A stretch of 64,000 nucleotides of DNA from Aureimonas fodinaquatilis (lineage in GTDB: Bacteria; Pseudomonadota; Alphaproteobacteria; Rhizobiales; Rhizobiaceae). The translations under genes and the position numbers were made by a program. Each line of letters opens with the position of its first letter. Position 1 is the first letter of the stretch. Below, in pieces: positions 43,715-52,909 of this stretch. The notes below the pieces were generated by a model that had not been told where the DNA came from, made no database searches, and worked only from the letters and a program-made list of their open reading frames with translations. The stretch covers positions 434,001-498,000 of the forward strand of contig NZ_VTWH01000001.1 in assembly GCF_008369445.1 (NCBI RefSeq), given 5' to 3'.

Positions 43715-44793
43715 TCCACATCCTCCGCAATGGAGGTGCTGCGAATGAAAATGGCGACGTCTCTGTTCCAGCCGAGTTGGACGGATGCACCCTCGGCATA
43801 GGGGTTGGAGTCGGCGAGTGCCTGCACAAAAAGCAGACGTCCGTCGGCAATCCTCATGCGGTACAGAATGGTCGAGCCAAGAAATTCCACTTCGGCGACC
43901 GTTGCATCTATGGCATTGTCCATCTTCTGTGCAGGATTGATGGCGATGCGTTCCGGACGCAGGGAGAGCAATGTGCGCTCGCCATTCTGAAACCGCTCCA
44001 CCTCATCCAGCACAGCAATTATCGGGCCGTCGGTCATGCGAGCCGTGTCTGCTTCCACCTCCACCACGCCCTCAATGAGGTTCGTCCTGCCGATGAAACT
44101 TGCGACGAAACTTGTCGCTGATTTGAGATAGATTTCGGCCGGCGTGCCCACCTGTTCCACGCGCCCGTCATTCATCACCGCCAGCCTGTCGGACATGGTC
44201 AGCGCTTCTGACTGATTGTGCGTGACATAGATGAAGGTGATGCCCGTGGAGCGCTGAATGCGCCTCAATTCGCGCTGCAAACGCAATTGCAATTTAAGAT
44301 CGAGCGCGCCGAGCGGCTCGTCGAGCAGCAAAACGGCCGGTTCGTTGACGAGGGCGCGCGCAATGGCCACGCGCTGCTGCTGCCCGCCCGACAGTTCGTT
44401 CACGCTGCGCTTTTCAAACCCCGACAGGCTGACAACCTCAAGCATTTCGCCGACCTTGCGTTCGATCACCGCGCGCTTCATGGATTTCAGTTTCAGGCCG
44501 AAGGCAACGTTTTCAAACACATTGAGATGGGGGAAGAGTGCGTGTTTCTGAAAAATGAGATTGGTGGGCCGGCGGTTGATAGGGACCGTGTTCATACGCA
44601 CGCCACGGATCATGATATCGCCCGAAGTTGGTGTCTCCAGGCCAGCAATCATGCGCAGTGTCGTGGTCTTGCCGCAACCGGAAGGCCCCAGCAAAGAGAA
44701 AAACTCCCCCTGGTTCACTGAGAGATTGATGGATTTCACGACCTTCGCAGAGCCAAAGCTCTTTTCCACCGCGTTGAGCGAGACAGCAGTCAT
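43711..44793 (-). CDS. ABC importer ATPase (PotA-like)
   Basis: This 360-residue ATPase starts at the ATG at 44793, with AGGA 6 bp upstream. Walker A GPSGCGKTT, signature ELSGGQQQRVAIARAL and Walker B LLLDEPLGALD are intact. A C-terminal TOBE-type domain follows, typical of polyamine/spermidine, Fe3+ and opine importers. It couples ATP hydrolysis to transport through the two permeases immediately downstream. Confidence 0.92.
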   Translation of the reverse strand: MTAVSLNAVEKSFGSAKVVKSINLSVNQGEFFSLLGPSGCGKTTTLRMIAGLETPTSGDIMIRGVRMNTVPINRRPTNLIFQKHALFPHLNVFENVAFGLKLKSMKRAVIERKVGEMLEVVSLSGFEKRSVNELSGGQQQRVAIARALVNEPAVLLLDEPLGALDLKLQLRLQRELRRIQRSTGITFIYVTHNQSEALTMSDRLAVMNDGRVEQVGTPAEIYLKSATSFVASFIGRTNLIEGVVEVEADTARMTDGPIIAVLDEVERFQNGERTLLSLRPERIAINPAQKMDNAIDATVAEVEFLGSTILYRMRIADGRLLFVQALADSNPYAEGASVQLGWNRDVAIFIRSTSIAEDVE

Positions 44794-44876
44794 TGGCGTT
44801 CCTGATTGATGAGAAACCAAATTCACGAGAAACCAATCTTGCCGCTGTTGCCAACGACAAGATTGAATGATCGGGA

Positions 44877-45980
44877 TTACATGTTCGCCTTGACGCGTCT
44901 GTTCCAGGCATCACCCCAGGCAGCGCTGTTCTTTCCGATCTTTGCGTAATCCAGTTGAATTGCCGCTGCGATTGCCTCTGGCTGAATGGCCGGATCAGAC
45001 GCGATGTCGTCAGGAATTTTTACGTTGTCCATCAGCGGAATAACGTGTGCGGTGAGGCAGTAGTCGAGCACGTTTTCGGGCTGCAGCGAAATGTTCAGCA
45101 ATTCGCGGCAAACCGCAATCTGGGCTTCCGATGAACCGTTGACGAGCTGGAAGCCTTCCGGAAAGGCAACCTGACCCTCCTTGGGAATGACATAGCGAAC
45201 TGGCGCGCCGTCGAGAATCCACGGCTGAACCACACCGCGGAAGTGAGGCGCAAGCACCACTTCGCCAGAGACCAGAAGCTGCTGCAACTGAGCATTTGAA
45301 GTGACGAGAGAATGGAACTGGCCGTCGCGCGCCGCTTTTTCAAACAGCTCCAATGCGGGTTCGACATCATCTTCGCTTCCGCCGTTAAGCTTGGCCGTCG
45401 CTACAAAACCATTTCCTGACCAGAAGCTGTCGAACAATGCCACTTTGCCCTTCAATGCAGGATCAAAAATGGCCTGCCAACTGTCGGGGAGGGAATCCTT
45501 GAAATAGTCGGTGTTGCAGACCAGCCCGCCTGCATCCATGCAGAAAATCGCTCCGAGATTGTCTGGATCACGGAACTGAGGAAGGATGTGTGCGACGTTA
45601 GGGACTGTCGCCTCATCAATCGGCAACCACATGTCCACAAGCTTGCCACGTTCAGCGGAATCGAGATTGAAAAAGCCGACATTGAGCAAAGGCGACTGTG
45701 GATCTATGTCTCTGGAAGCCGCGAGTTTGGGATAGGTCGCACCATTGGTCCCGGCGATAATCTCGATGGCAACGCCTGGATTGGCGGCCATGTATTCCTG
45801 AGCAATGCGACGGGGAACCGGCTCCTGCCCACCTGTCCAGATGAATTGCGTGACAGTCGTCGAACCTTGAGCAAAGAGGCTACCGGGCATCATTGCCACA
45901 AGGCTGGATGCGGCAGCGCCTTTCAAGACAGTCCGACGGCTTACTCCGGCGGACAGACTCGATTTTATGAAGTTCCCCAT
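44877..45980 (-). CDS. ABC transporter solute-binding protein, Tat-exported (PotD-like)
   Basis: This 367-residue periplasmic binding protein has an N-terminal twin-arginine signal (SRRTVLKGAAASSLVAMM, about residues 14-32), so it is probably folded before export. The mature protein matches the PotD/spermidine-putrescine or opine-type binding-protein cluster (PGVAIEIIAGTNGATYPKLA, WQAIFDPALKGKVALFDSFW). It heads the ten-kilobase leftward operon, with a 225-bp promoter region to its right. The ligand is unknown. Confidence 0.88.
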   Translation of the reverse strand: MGNFIKSSLSAGVSRRTVLKGAAASSLVAMMPGSLFAQGSTTVTQFIWTGGQEPVPRRIAQEYMAANPGVAIEIIAGTNGATYPKLAASRDIDPQSPLLNVGFFNLDSAERGKLVDMWLPIDEATVPNVAHILPQFRDPDNLGAIFCMDAGGLVCNTDYFKDSLPDSWQAIFDPALKGKVALFDSFWSGNGFVATAKLNGGSEDDVEPALELFEKAARDGQFHSLVTSNAQLQQLLVSGEVVLAPHFRGVVQPWILDGAPVRYVIPKEGQVAFPEGFQLVNGSSEAQIAVCRELLNISLQPENVLDYCLTAHVIPLMDNVKIPDDIASDPAIQPEAIAAAIQLDYAKIGKNSAAWGDAWNRRVKANM

Positions 45981-46205
45981 TTCTCTTTTCCTTGTTTTCG
46001 CTGGATCACCCCTCTTCGGGATGTCGTCATTGGCCTAAATTCAGGGCTGCATAATGGATATTAGACAGCAAAAAATACCGGTCAAACGACCTTCATCTGA
46101 TTTTGGGACGTCACCGGAAAAACGCCTCTCAAAAGCACAGGACCTGTGAGCATGATATTTCTGGTAGCATTCAACATACTGTTCCTACGTTTTCTTTTCA
46201 GGAAT

Positions 46206-46949
46206 TCACCATACTGTTCTTGCTATTAGAAATGCTCCGGAAGCAGCCGAAGTGCCCAATATGAAGGACCGCGCCCATCCGCCGTCCACGAGCAGGCGGC
46301 CCCAGTGGGAAAACAGAAAACCGGCAAAGGCGAACGGACACATCACAATGCCAAGAATGAGATCATCGAACGTGAAGTGGCCGCTCACCACGAGTGCAAC
46401 AATCGAGAAAAACGCCCCGGCTACAAAGAAGCTGTTCAGGGTTGAGCGCATGACCGAACCATGGACGTTCTGATACGCCATAGCCATTGGCGGTGCGCCA
46501 ATTGAGGTCAGCGTCCCCATAAAGCCCGACAAACTGCCCGCAAAAAACAAGGTGCGCGGTGTGGGCTGTATCCGTATTCCGCTCAAGCTCATTGCGACGG
46601 CAAGGAGCACCATGGCGCCGAACAGCCGCGAGAACATGGTTGCGTCAAGCAAGCCGAGGCATAGAACCGCAATGATCGACGCTGCCAGTCTTCCGATCAG
46701 CGCAGTTGAAAGCCCGCTGAAGTCGACCTGACCCCATTCGCGTATCATTCCGCTGACGCTGACCATCAGAGAAATCAGAAGCATGGGACCTGGTATGAAC
46801 GCCGGAGTTATGATTGCAAGAACGGGTGCTGCCAGCGAATTGAACCCAAAGCCTGTCGACCCCTGAACCGCGCCGGCTACGACCAGCACGAGCACAGCGA
46901 CTGCAAACTGCCATGTCTCAAAATCCAGACCTGCCATCCAAGTGTCCAT
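46206..46949 (-). CDS. TSUP (TauE/SafE) family permease
   Basis: This 247-residue integral membrane protein has about seven hydrophobic segments and the TSUP landmarks (GAVQGSTGFGFNSLAAPVLA early and a similar GFMGTLTSIGAPPMA repeat). Family members carry sulfite, sulfoacetate or other small organosulfur or carboxylate anions. It is 147 bp downstream of the ThDP-enzyme gene on the same strand. A symmetric hairpin separates them. Confidence 0.85.
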   Translation of the reverse strand: MDTWMAGLDFETWQFAVAVLVLVVAGAVQGSTGFGFNSLAAPVLAIITPAFIPGPMLLISLMVSVSGMIREWGQVDFSGLSTALIGRLAASIIAVLCLGLLDATMFSRLFGAMVLLAVAMSLSGIRIQPTPRTLFFAGSLSGFMGTLTSIGAPPMAMAYQNVHGSVMRSTLNSFFVAGAFFSIVALVVSGHFTFDDLILGIVMCPFAFAGFLFSHWGRLLVDGGWARSFILGTSAASGAFLIARTVW

Positions 46950-47020
46950 TTTTTCCAGACAAGTGCAAACGAGAAAAACGCTAAGGCCGAAACGGAATGC
47001 GGCCGCTGACTTTGGCGTTG

Positions 47021-47057
47021 TTGCTGAAAATCATTGCAATGCGTTGATTTTCAACAA
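47021..47057. promoter_or_regulatory. Inverted repeat between ThDP-enzyme and TSUP genes
   Basis: TGAAAATCA (47025-47033) and TGATTTTCA (47045-47053) are perfect 9-bp arms with an 11-nt loop. After one mismatch they are extended by TTG/CAA. It lies between the ThDP-enzyme stop and the TSUP start. With A+T-rich arms and no T tract it could be either an operator for a dimeric regulator or an intercistronic hairpin. Confidence 0.4.
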
Positions 47058-47096
47058 TTTACGAAGTTCAGGCGCAGGGAGTCTCTCCTGCTTATG

Positions 47097-48836
47097 TTAG
47101 CTGAAGTAAGGCAGGTTCCTTTCCTTCGCGACACGAACCCAGGCCGGCACGAAAGGTATGATCTTGTCCTGCGTTGGCACCATGATTTCGATGAAATTTG
47201 GCCCTTTGTGGGAGATCGCGTCCTGCAGAGTGCTTTCGATCTGATCTTCCGAAGTGATCCGGGCGGTTTTGAAGCCGAAGCCTTCCGCAACCTTCAGATA
47301 ATCAACCGCGCCGAAATCTGTTGCCCATGGCACATCCACATTGTCGAGCAGAATGGCTTCACCCCTGATCCAACCATAGGTGTCGTTGCGGGTCAGGATG
47401 ATCGTCACGTTTTTCCTGCTGCGGCAGATGGTTTCGAAATCACCCATCACGAACGCCAGAGAGCCATCGCCGGTCAGGGAAATGACGGGTCCATCATTTG
47501 CAAAAGATGCGCCAAGGGCCGCAGGCACGGAGTAGCCCAGTGAGCCCATGGAATAGTTCGTGATGAAACTGCGACCTGCTCTGCGCAATGACAGCAGCGC
47601 CGAGGGGAAAATTGCACTGACGCCCGGTTCTGCTGTGACAATGGCGTTTTCTGGCAAGATCTTGTCGAGTGCCATGATCAGCTTGACCGGAGACATGACC
47701 CCGGCAGGCATCGGGATGTTCGATTTGAAAACCTTCTCCAGCGCAGTACGCTTCATCGGGTTGAGGTCGAGCGGCTCCCGCTTGAGGTCCGGGTTCCCGG
47801 CTTTGATGAGTTCGACCATATATTCCAGGCTTGCGCGCGCATCGCCAACCAGCCCCACCTTGACGGGGAAGTTGTTGCCGACATGGGCCTCGGCAATGTC
47901 GAGATGCAGGAATGTCTTGCTTGCCGGATTACCGTAAAGTTTCCAGTGATCCGTGCTGCTGGAATCTGTGTTCGTGCCAACAAACAGAACGGTATCTGTG
48001 TTGAAAACGTAGTCGTTGGAATATTCCATGCCACCGCGCGCTCCGATAACGCGAAGCGCAAGCGGATGCGTTTCAGGAATGACGCCTTTTCCGGGTGTGG
48101 TGGTGCCCACGGGGATCTGGAGCAGTTCGGCCAGTTCCTGCACAATGGCCGAAGCCTTCGATATCAGCGCACCTTGTCCGCAAATGATGACCGGCTTTTT
48201 CGCGGCCAGCAGAATTTCGATGGCTTTGCGAATTTTGCTGTGATCCGCCACGGGACGGTGCGCCGGGTAGACCTGATAATCTTCCTCCGCATAAAGATCC
48301 CGGATCTCGGCCGTTTCATGGAAGATATTGATCGGCACGCGAATATGAACCGGCCCTGGTTTGCCAGACGTCGCCACGCGGAATGCTCTGCGCAGCAGGA
48401 AGGGGATATCCTTCACATTGGTCAGATAGAAGGATTCCTTGGATATGCTTGCATAAAGGGCTGTCTGGTCGATACCGGTAAGGCCGTGCCGCTTGTCCTG
48501 ATTGATCGGGATATCCGAGCTGAAATAGATGACTGGCACTGAACTCAGATAGGCTTCGGTCATGCCAGGCGTACAGTGAGTAACGCCCGGGCTGGGCGCT
48601 TCCAGAACAGCCGGACGCCCTGTAATCTTGGCATAGGCTTCAGCAGCGAAAGAGGCCGTGCGCTCATCGCGGGTCAGGACATATTCAATGGAGGAATGGC
48701 TTTGCCACTCCTTGTACCACCCGATGGTGGTTTCGCCCGGCAGGCCAAACACGTGCTTCACACCGTGAAGTTCCAGCATTCTGAGGATCACCTGAGCGCC
48801 ATTCATCGTGACAGGACAATCTTTGGTTTCGACCAC
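47097..48836 (-). CDS. ThDP-dependent acetolactate synthase-like enzyme
   Basis: This 579-residue protein has the three-domain fold of the thiamine diphosphate family. The activating glutamate is Glu58 (TRDERTASFAAE), and the C-terminal ThDP/Mg motif GDGSLAFVMGDFET with the RNDTYGW residues is intact. A central domain resembles the FAD/ADP-like domain of acetohydroxyacid synthases. It does not match sulfoacetaldehyde acetyltransferase. A GTG at 48836 or an ATG at 48806 could start it. The substrate is unknown. It is followed by a TSUP permease. Confidence 0.85.
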   Translation of the reverse strand: MVETKDCPVTMNGAQVILRMLELHGVKHVFGLPGETTIGWYKEWQSHSSIEYVLTRDERTASFAAEAYAKITGRPAVLEAPSPGVTHCTPGMTEAYLSSVPVIYFSSDIPINQDKRHGLTGIDQTALYASISKESFYLTNVKDIPFLLRRAFRVATSGKPGPVHIRVPINIFHETAEIRDLYAEEDYQVYPAHRPVADHSKIRKAIEILLAAKKPVIICGQGALISKASAIVQELAELLQIPVGTTTPGKGVIPETHPLALRVIGARGGMEYSNDYVFNTDTVLFVGTNTDSSSTDHWKLYGNPASKTFLHLDIAEAHVGNNFPVKVGLVGDARASLEYMVELIKAGNPDLKREPLDLNPMKRTALEKVFKSNIPMPAGVMSPVKLIMALDKILPENAIVTAEPGVSAIFPSALLSLRRAGRSFITNYSMGSLGYSVPAALGASFANDGPVISLTGDGSLAFVMGDFETICRSRKNVTIILTRNDTYGWIRGEAILLDNVDVPWATDFGAVDYLKVAEGFGFKTARITSEDQIESTLQDAISHKGPNFIEIMVPTQDKIIPFVPAWVRVAKERNLPYFS

Positions 48837-48943
48837 TGGAATTTCCTATGATTTTGAACGGTATTTCATGCTGAATACAGCTCTACATGCAATTTTGTAG
48901 TGTTTCAACCATTCCGCTCAACCGAGCCCACAATTGCCGCGAT

Positions 48944-49246
48944 AATGGGCAAGGACGATATCGATTCGGTTGAAACGGACGCTGCAGCTGCAGGCAGACA
49001 AGCGGGCAATCTCGATGCGCGGAAAAACAAATCGGTCAATGAACCGATGAATGGCTTTTATCGAGACACTCTGAAAACTTTGAACCAGTCCTGAATGCGC
49101 CAGCGCTTTGACGGCCACATGAAGTTTCAGGACGAAGGCTTACAAATCCTGCAGCGCGACTTACAAGATGACACGTCAACCGAAACGAATGTCGACCGCT
49201 TGAATGCAGCTTATTAAAGGTAAACCAGTCTGCGGGCGCTGCCTGA
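48944..49246 (+). pseudogene. Decayed, deleted duplicate of IclR/solute-binding-like gene pair
   Basis: The first 14 codons (MGKDDIDSVETDAA) match the start of the IclR gene at 33909. From about 48990 onward the DNA matches the 3' end of the solute-binding-like gene (from about 35606 to its stop at 35861), with shared NLDA, VNEP, NGFYRDTL and FQDEG segments. The join removes about 1.65 kb relative to the intact copy. A TGG codon has become TGA at 49092, and a one-base loss near 49213 shifts the frame. It is a relic and should not give a functional product. Confidence 0.85.
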
Positions 49247-49580
49247 CAGTTGGCTCGGGTGGTGCACCAGTAACTAACCCAATAGAAACAGGAAGCTGCA
49301 CGGCGCATCGAGATTGCGGCACCGTGCCGGGCGACATCGTTTATCTTTGGAATTTTGGCTTGCCTATACCCAGGCTCGCGGCGGCGACTGTCAAATCCAT
49401 AATGACACCGGCAGGCACTCCGATGGTGAGGATCTATTCCTGCTTGTGCAAATTCCGGCGCGAGATCTTGGTCTTTCCAGTAGAAACGCGCCGGACGGGT
49501 TAAGGAAATGGGGGCAGTTTGGCAGTCGGAGGCGGCAAGCTGGGCGCTCACATCTCTATTAGTCGACCAACGCCGGATAC
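49247..49580. other. Intergenic stretch without a recognisable gene
   Basis: These 334 bp follow the relic. Several short open frames exist in both directions, none of which I recognise, and no start has a convincing ribosome-binding site. The stretch may be decayed coding DNA that belonged to the same ancestral segment. Confidence 0.35.
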
Positions 49581-50657
49581 TTACAGCCGGAGCCCATTCT
49601 CCGATGCTTCGAAATAATGATGTGTGCCAGCGAGCGGCATTAATTGTAATTTTTCTCCAGGTTTCAAATGTCGCCTGTCGCGAAGCATGACGCTGCACCG
49701 ATTTCCGCTGACATCCAGATTGACGATCGTATCTGCCCCGGTGATCTCGGTGAAATTGACCGTCCCAATCAAGGAGCCAGATCGAGAACCATCAACAATT
49801 TCAATATTTTCGGGCCGCACGCCTAGTATGATTTCATCTTCGCCGGGATCGATCAGCGGAGGCGCCGGGATGGAGGTCGCCGAGCCATCTGCCATCATGA
49901 AAGTGTTACTTTTTCGATCAATCTTCCCTTTGATGAAGTTCATCGAGGGCGAACCGATGAAGCTCGCAACAAAACGATTTGCGGGTCTGTCGTAAAGATC
50001 GATGGGACTGCCAATCTGCTCGACCTTTCCGCCGCGCATGACCACAATCTTGTCAGCCATAGTCATCGCCTCAACCTGATCGTGGGTTACATAGATTGTC
50101 GTTGCCTCAAGGCGCTGATGCAGCTCTCTGATCTCGCTGCGCATTTGCAGGCGAAGCTGCGCGTCCAGATTGGAAAGTGGCTCATCAAACAGAAATACCT
50201 GTGGGCTGCGCACAATTGCACGCCCCATGGCTACGCGCTGGCGTTGTCCGCCTGAAAGCTGTTTGGGGCGTCTGTCCAAAAGGGCTTCAAGCCCCAGAAT
50301 GGAAGCTGCCCTGTCCACGGCTTTGTCGATCTCATGTTTGGGGATTTTTGCAAGTTTCAGCGAGAACCCCATGTTTTTTCGAACTGTCATATGCGGATAA
50401 AGCGCGTAGCTCTGAAATACCATGGCGATATCGCGCTCCTTGGGGCGCACATCGTTCACGATGCGTCCGGCAATCGAAATTGTACCCGAAGTAATTTCCT
50501 CAAGACCCGCGATCATTCTGAGCAGCGTTGACTTTCCGCATCCAGACGGGCCTACGAGCACGACGAATTCGCCGTCTTCAACCGTCACTTCAATACCATG
50601 AATGACGTTGAACGCTCCAAAAGCCTTCGTAACATTCTCTATAGCGACCTGTACCAA
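49581..50657 (-). CDS. ABC sugar importer ATPase (UgpC/MsmK-like)
   Basis: This 358-residue ATPase starts at a TTG (50657) with GGGAGG 5 bp upstream; the open frame to 50837 overlaps the next gene and is rejected. Walker A GPSGCGKSTLL, signature QLSGGQRQRVAMGRAI and Walker B FLFDEPLSNLD are present. A C-terminal TOBE domain follows (about 235-358). This is the shared-ATPase type of CUT1 carbohydrate importers. It is the last gene of the leftward sugar operon. Confidence 0.92.
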   Translation of the reverse strand: MVQVAIENVTKAFGAFNVIHGIEVTVEDGEFVVLVGPSGCGKSTLLRMIAGLEEITSGTISIAGRIVNDVRPKERDIAMVFQSYALYPHMTVRKNMGFSLKLAKIPKHEIDKAVDRAASILGLEALLDRRPKQLSGGQRQRVAMGRAIVRSPQVFLFDEPLSNLDAQLRLQMRSEIRELHQRLEATTIYVTHDQVEAMTMADKIVVMRGGKVEQIGSPIDLYDRPANRFVASFIGSPSMNFIKGKIDRKSNTFMMADGSATSIPAPPLIDPGEDEIILGVRPENIEIVDGSRSGSLIGTVNFTEITGADTIVNLDVSGNRCSVMLRDRRHLKPGEKLQLMPLAGTHHYFEASENGLRL

Positions 50658-50712
50658 ACCATCCTCCCAATTGGTCGAGGCCGGCGACCAATCTGGTCGC
50701 CGGCCAATCTGC

Positions 50713-51156
50713 CTAACTTCCAGCTTTGGCATAGTTGCCTGTATTGAGATCGATGAGCTCGATCCGATATCCGTCGGGATCGTCAATGAAGGCAATGTGG
50801 ACAGTTCCGAACTTGAGCGGTCCAGGCTCGCGCGCAATTGCTACGCCGTTCGCGCGTAGGGCCTCGCACATGGCGTATATGTCGTTCACCCCGACCGCGA
50901 GGTGCCCGAACCCGTCACCCCGGTTGTAGGTTTCAACCCCATAATTGTAAGTCAGCTCCACTACGGGGTGGCTGGTTTCGGGGCCATAGCCGACAAATAC
51001 GTTGGTGTAGCTGGCTTCGGGCACATCGACACGCTTCAGTTCTTTCATGCCCAAAAGGTCGCAGTAGAATTTGACCGATCGATCAAGATCGCCGACACGG
51101 ATCATCGTATGCATGAAACGCGCCTGCGGGCCGCTTGTTGTAACAGACATTGTCAT
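50713..51156 (-). CDS. VOC/glyoxalase I-like protein
   Basis: This 147-residue protein has the four metal-ligand positions of lactoylglutathione lyase (HTMIRV, VVELTYN, GHLAVGV and RIELIDL). It therefore may be a glyoxalase I or related metal-dependent lyase, with sugar-acid isomerase activity also possible. It sits inside the sugar ABC operon, between a permease gene and the ATPase gene, so it may detoxify methylglyoxal made during catabolism of the imported compound. Confidence 0.85.
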   Translation of the reverse strand: MTMSVTTSGPQARFMHTMIRVGDLDRSVKFYCDLLGMKELKRVDVPEASYTNVFVGYGPETSHPVVELTYNYGVETYNRGDGFGHLAVGVNDIYAMCEALRANGVAIAREPGPLKFGTVHIAFIDDPDGYRIELIDLNTGNYAKAGS

Positions 51157-51175
51157 TATCCTTTGGTTCTCAGGG

Positions 51176-52003
51176 TTAGCCCTTCGTTGCCCCGGACATC
51201 AGCCCACTCACGAAGAGGCGCTGAAGCACCAGGAAGATCAGGGCGATTGGAAGGGTCATGATGAAAGAGGCCGCCATGACCGCCCCCCAGTCCACATCGA
51301 ACTCGGTCGAGAACTCTGCGAGGCCGATGGGAAGGGTTTTCATAGTCCGGTCTGTCGCAAACGAGAGTGCGAAAACGAATTCATTCCAGGTTGCGACGAA
51401 AGAATAGAGGACGACCGAGACTATACCCGGCACGATCAGAGGCAGGGAAATTCGAAACAGCACTCCGAGCCGGGTTGCTCCGTCGATGATGGCCGCCTCC
51501 TCAAGTTCCGTCGGAATGGCGCGGAAAAATCCTGTCAGCATCCAGACGCTGAGCGGCAGTGTGAGGATCAGATAAACGAGGATCAGTCCGAGATAGGTGT
51601 TGATGAGATTGAAGTGGTTCAGGACCAGATAGAGCGGAACGATGACCGTCGCCGTCGGTAGCAACTGACCAACCAGCACGAATGTAATGGCGAAGCTTTT
51701 GCCGAAGAAACGAAATCGCGCGAACCCATAAGCTGCAAAAATCGCAAATATCAGCGCTAACCCCGTGGATCCCAAGGAAACGATGGTACTGTTTAGGAAG
51801 TAACGCGGGATATTTGAGTTAAAGAGTACTTCTTGAAAATTCCGAAGGGTTGGCGGGTTGGGAATCCATTGTGGCGGTATCGAATAGAGTTGTGCGAGCG
51901 GTTTGAACGAGGAAAGGGCCATCCACAGGAACGGAAAGACAGCAATTACCAAGAGAATGAGAAGCGGTAAAAAGAGCCAGACGGAACGGTGTTTCATCTT
52001 CAA
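51176..52003 (-). CDS. ABC sugar importer permease (MalG-like, CUT1)
   Basis: This 275-residue membrane permease has six hydrophobic segments and the EAA loop (ELEEAAIIDGATRLGVLFRI) of CUT1 carbohydrate importers. It overlaps the stop of the preceding permease gene by 4 bp. The C-terminal FVSGLMSGATKG is the common MalG-type ending. Confidence 0.92.
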   Translation of the reverse strand: MKMKHRSVWLFLPLLILLVIAVFPFLWMALSSFKPLAQLYSIPPQWIPNPPTLRNFQEVLFNSNIPRYFLNSTIVSLGSTGLALIFAIFAAYGFARFRFFGKSFAITFVLVGQLLPTATVIVPLYLVLNHFNLINTYLGLILVYLILTLPLSVWMLTGFFRAIPTELEEAAIIDGATRLGVLFRISLPLIVPGIVSVVLYSFVATWNEFVFALSFATDRTMKTLPIGLAEFSTEFDVDWGAVMAASFIMTLPIALIFLVLQRLFVSGLMSGATKG

Positions 52004-52860
52004 TTCCTTTCGTCCCGCCAGAACAGCCGCATGTAGATGGCGATCACAATCGAGATAAACCCGAAGTAGAGAACCGAGAGAGCCGCCGCACGGTTGAACT
52101 CGAAATACTCGAAAGCCTGGACGTAGATATGGATAGGGAAAATCATTGAGCGATTGGCTGGTCCGCCACCGGTCATCGAATAAATGATCGTAATGCCGTC
52201 GAGTGCCCAGATCACCAAAAGCAGCGTAATGGAAAACAAAACCGGGCGCAGTTGTGGCAGCATGACGTGCCAGACTTCGTGTCGGAATTCCGCCCCATCA
52301 ATTCGCGATGCTTCGTAGAGCTCGTCTGGAACCGATTGTAACCCGGCGAGCACCATAACGGCGACAAATGGAAACATTTTCCAGGCATTGACTGCAATCA
52401 GCGCAGGCATAACGGTATTGGGATTGGTCAGCCAACCGACGGGTTGGGATATGATGCCCAACTGTGTCAGCAGATAATTGATGATGCCGTAATCGGTGTG
52501 GAACATCCACGCCCAGGTCATGGCGGCCACTATGCCGGGAATAATCCACGGTACCAACATGAGCGATCGCAAGATCGATCGTCCGACGAAGCTTTGGTTC
52601 AAAAGAATTCCCGCGGCAATTCCCAGCACAAGCTGGAGAAAGACTGACCCAAAAACATAGACGAGAGTGTTGGAGATAATCAGCAGAGTCGAAGGGGAGT
52701 TGATGACAATGTTGAAGTTTCGTAAGCCGACGAAAGCGCCGCTTGCGTTGGTTACGCTAAGTTCGATGGTCGACAGCATTGGATAGGCGATCAAGCCGAT
52801 GAGAACCAGCATTGTCGGCAGGATGAACCACAAGCCCGGGCTTATTTTGCGCGTGGACAT
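52000..52860 (-). CDS. ABC sugar importer permease (MalF-like, CUT1)
   Basis: This 286-residue membrane permease starts at the ATG at 52860; the longer frame to 52968 overlaps the binding-protein gene and is rejected. It has six hydrophobic segments and the EAA loop DELYEASRIDGAEFRHEVWH. It pairs with the MalG-like permease to form the sugar channel and is 49 bp downstream of the binding-protein gene. Confidence 0.92.
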   Translation of the reverse strand: MSTRKISPGLWFILPTMLVLIGLIAYPMLSTIELSVTNASGAFVGLRNFNIVINSPSTLLIISNTLVYVFGSVFLQLVLGIAAGILLNQSFVGRSILRSLMLVPWIIPGIVAAMTWAWMFHTDYGIINYLLTQLGIISQPVGWLTNPNTVMPALIAVNAWKMFPFVAVMVLAGLQSVPDELYEASRIDGAEFRHEVWHVMLPQLRPVLFSITLLLVIWALDGITIIYSMTGGGPANRSMIFPIHIYVQAFEYFEFNRAAALSVLYFGFISIVIAIYMRLFWRDERN

Positions 52861-52909
52861 AGATGCTCCTTGGGTGGCTGGTGCCCTCTCGGGAGGGCAC
52901 CAGAAGTCA

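Noticed and set aside
46174-46219. Direct repeat CATACTGTTC at 46175 and 46210
   Set aside because: The second copy is the C-terminal coding end of the TSUP gene. Ten matching bases in A+T-rich DNA are not convincing as a regulatory or mobile-element signal.
47097-48836. Sulfoacetaldehyde acetyltransferase (Xsc) with a sulfite exporter
   Set aside because: The gene pair is suggestive, but the N-terminal and ThDP regions look like acetolactate synthase relatives and not Xsc.
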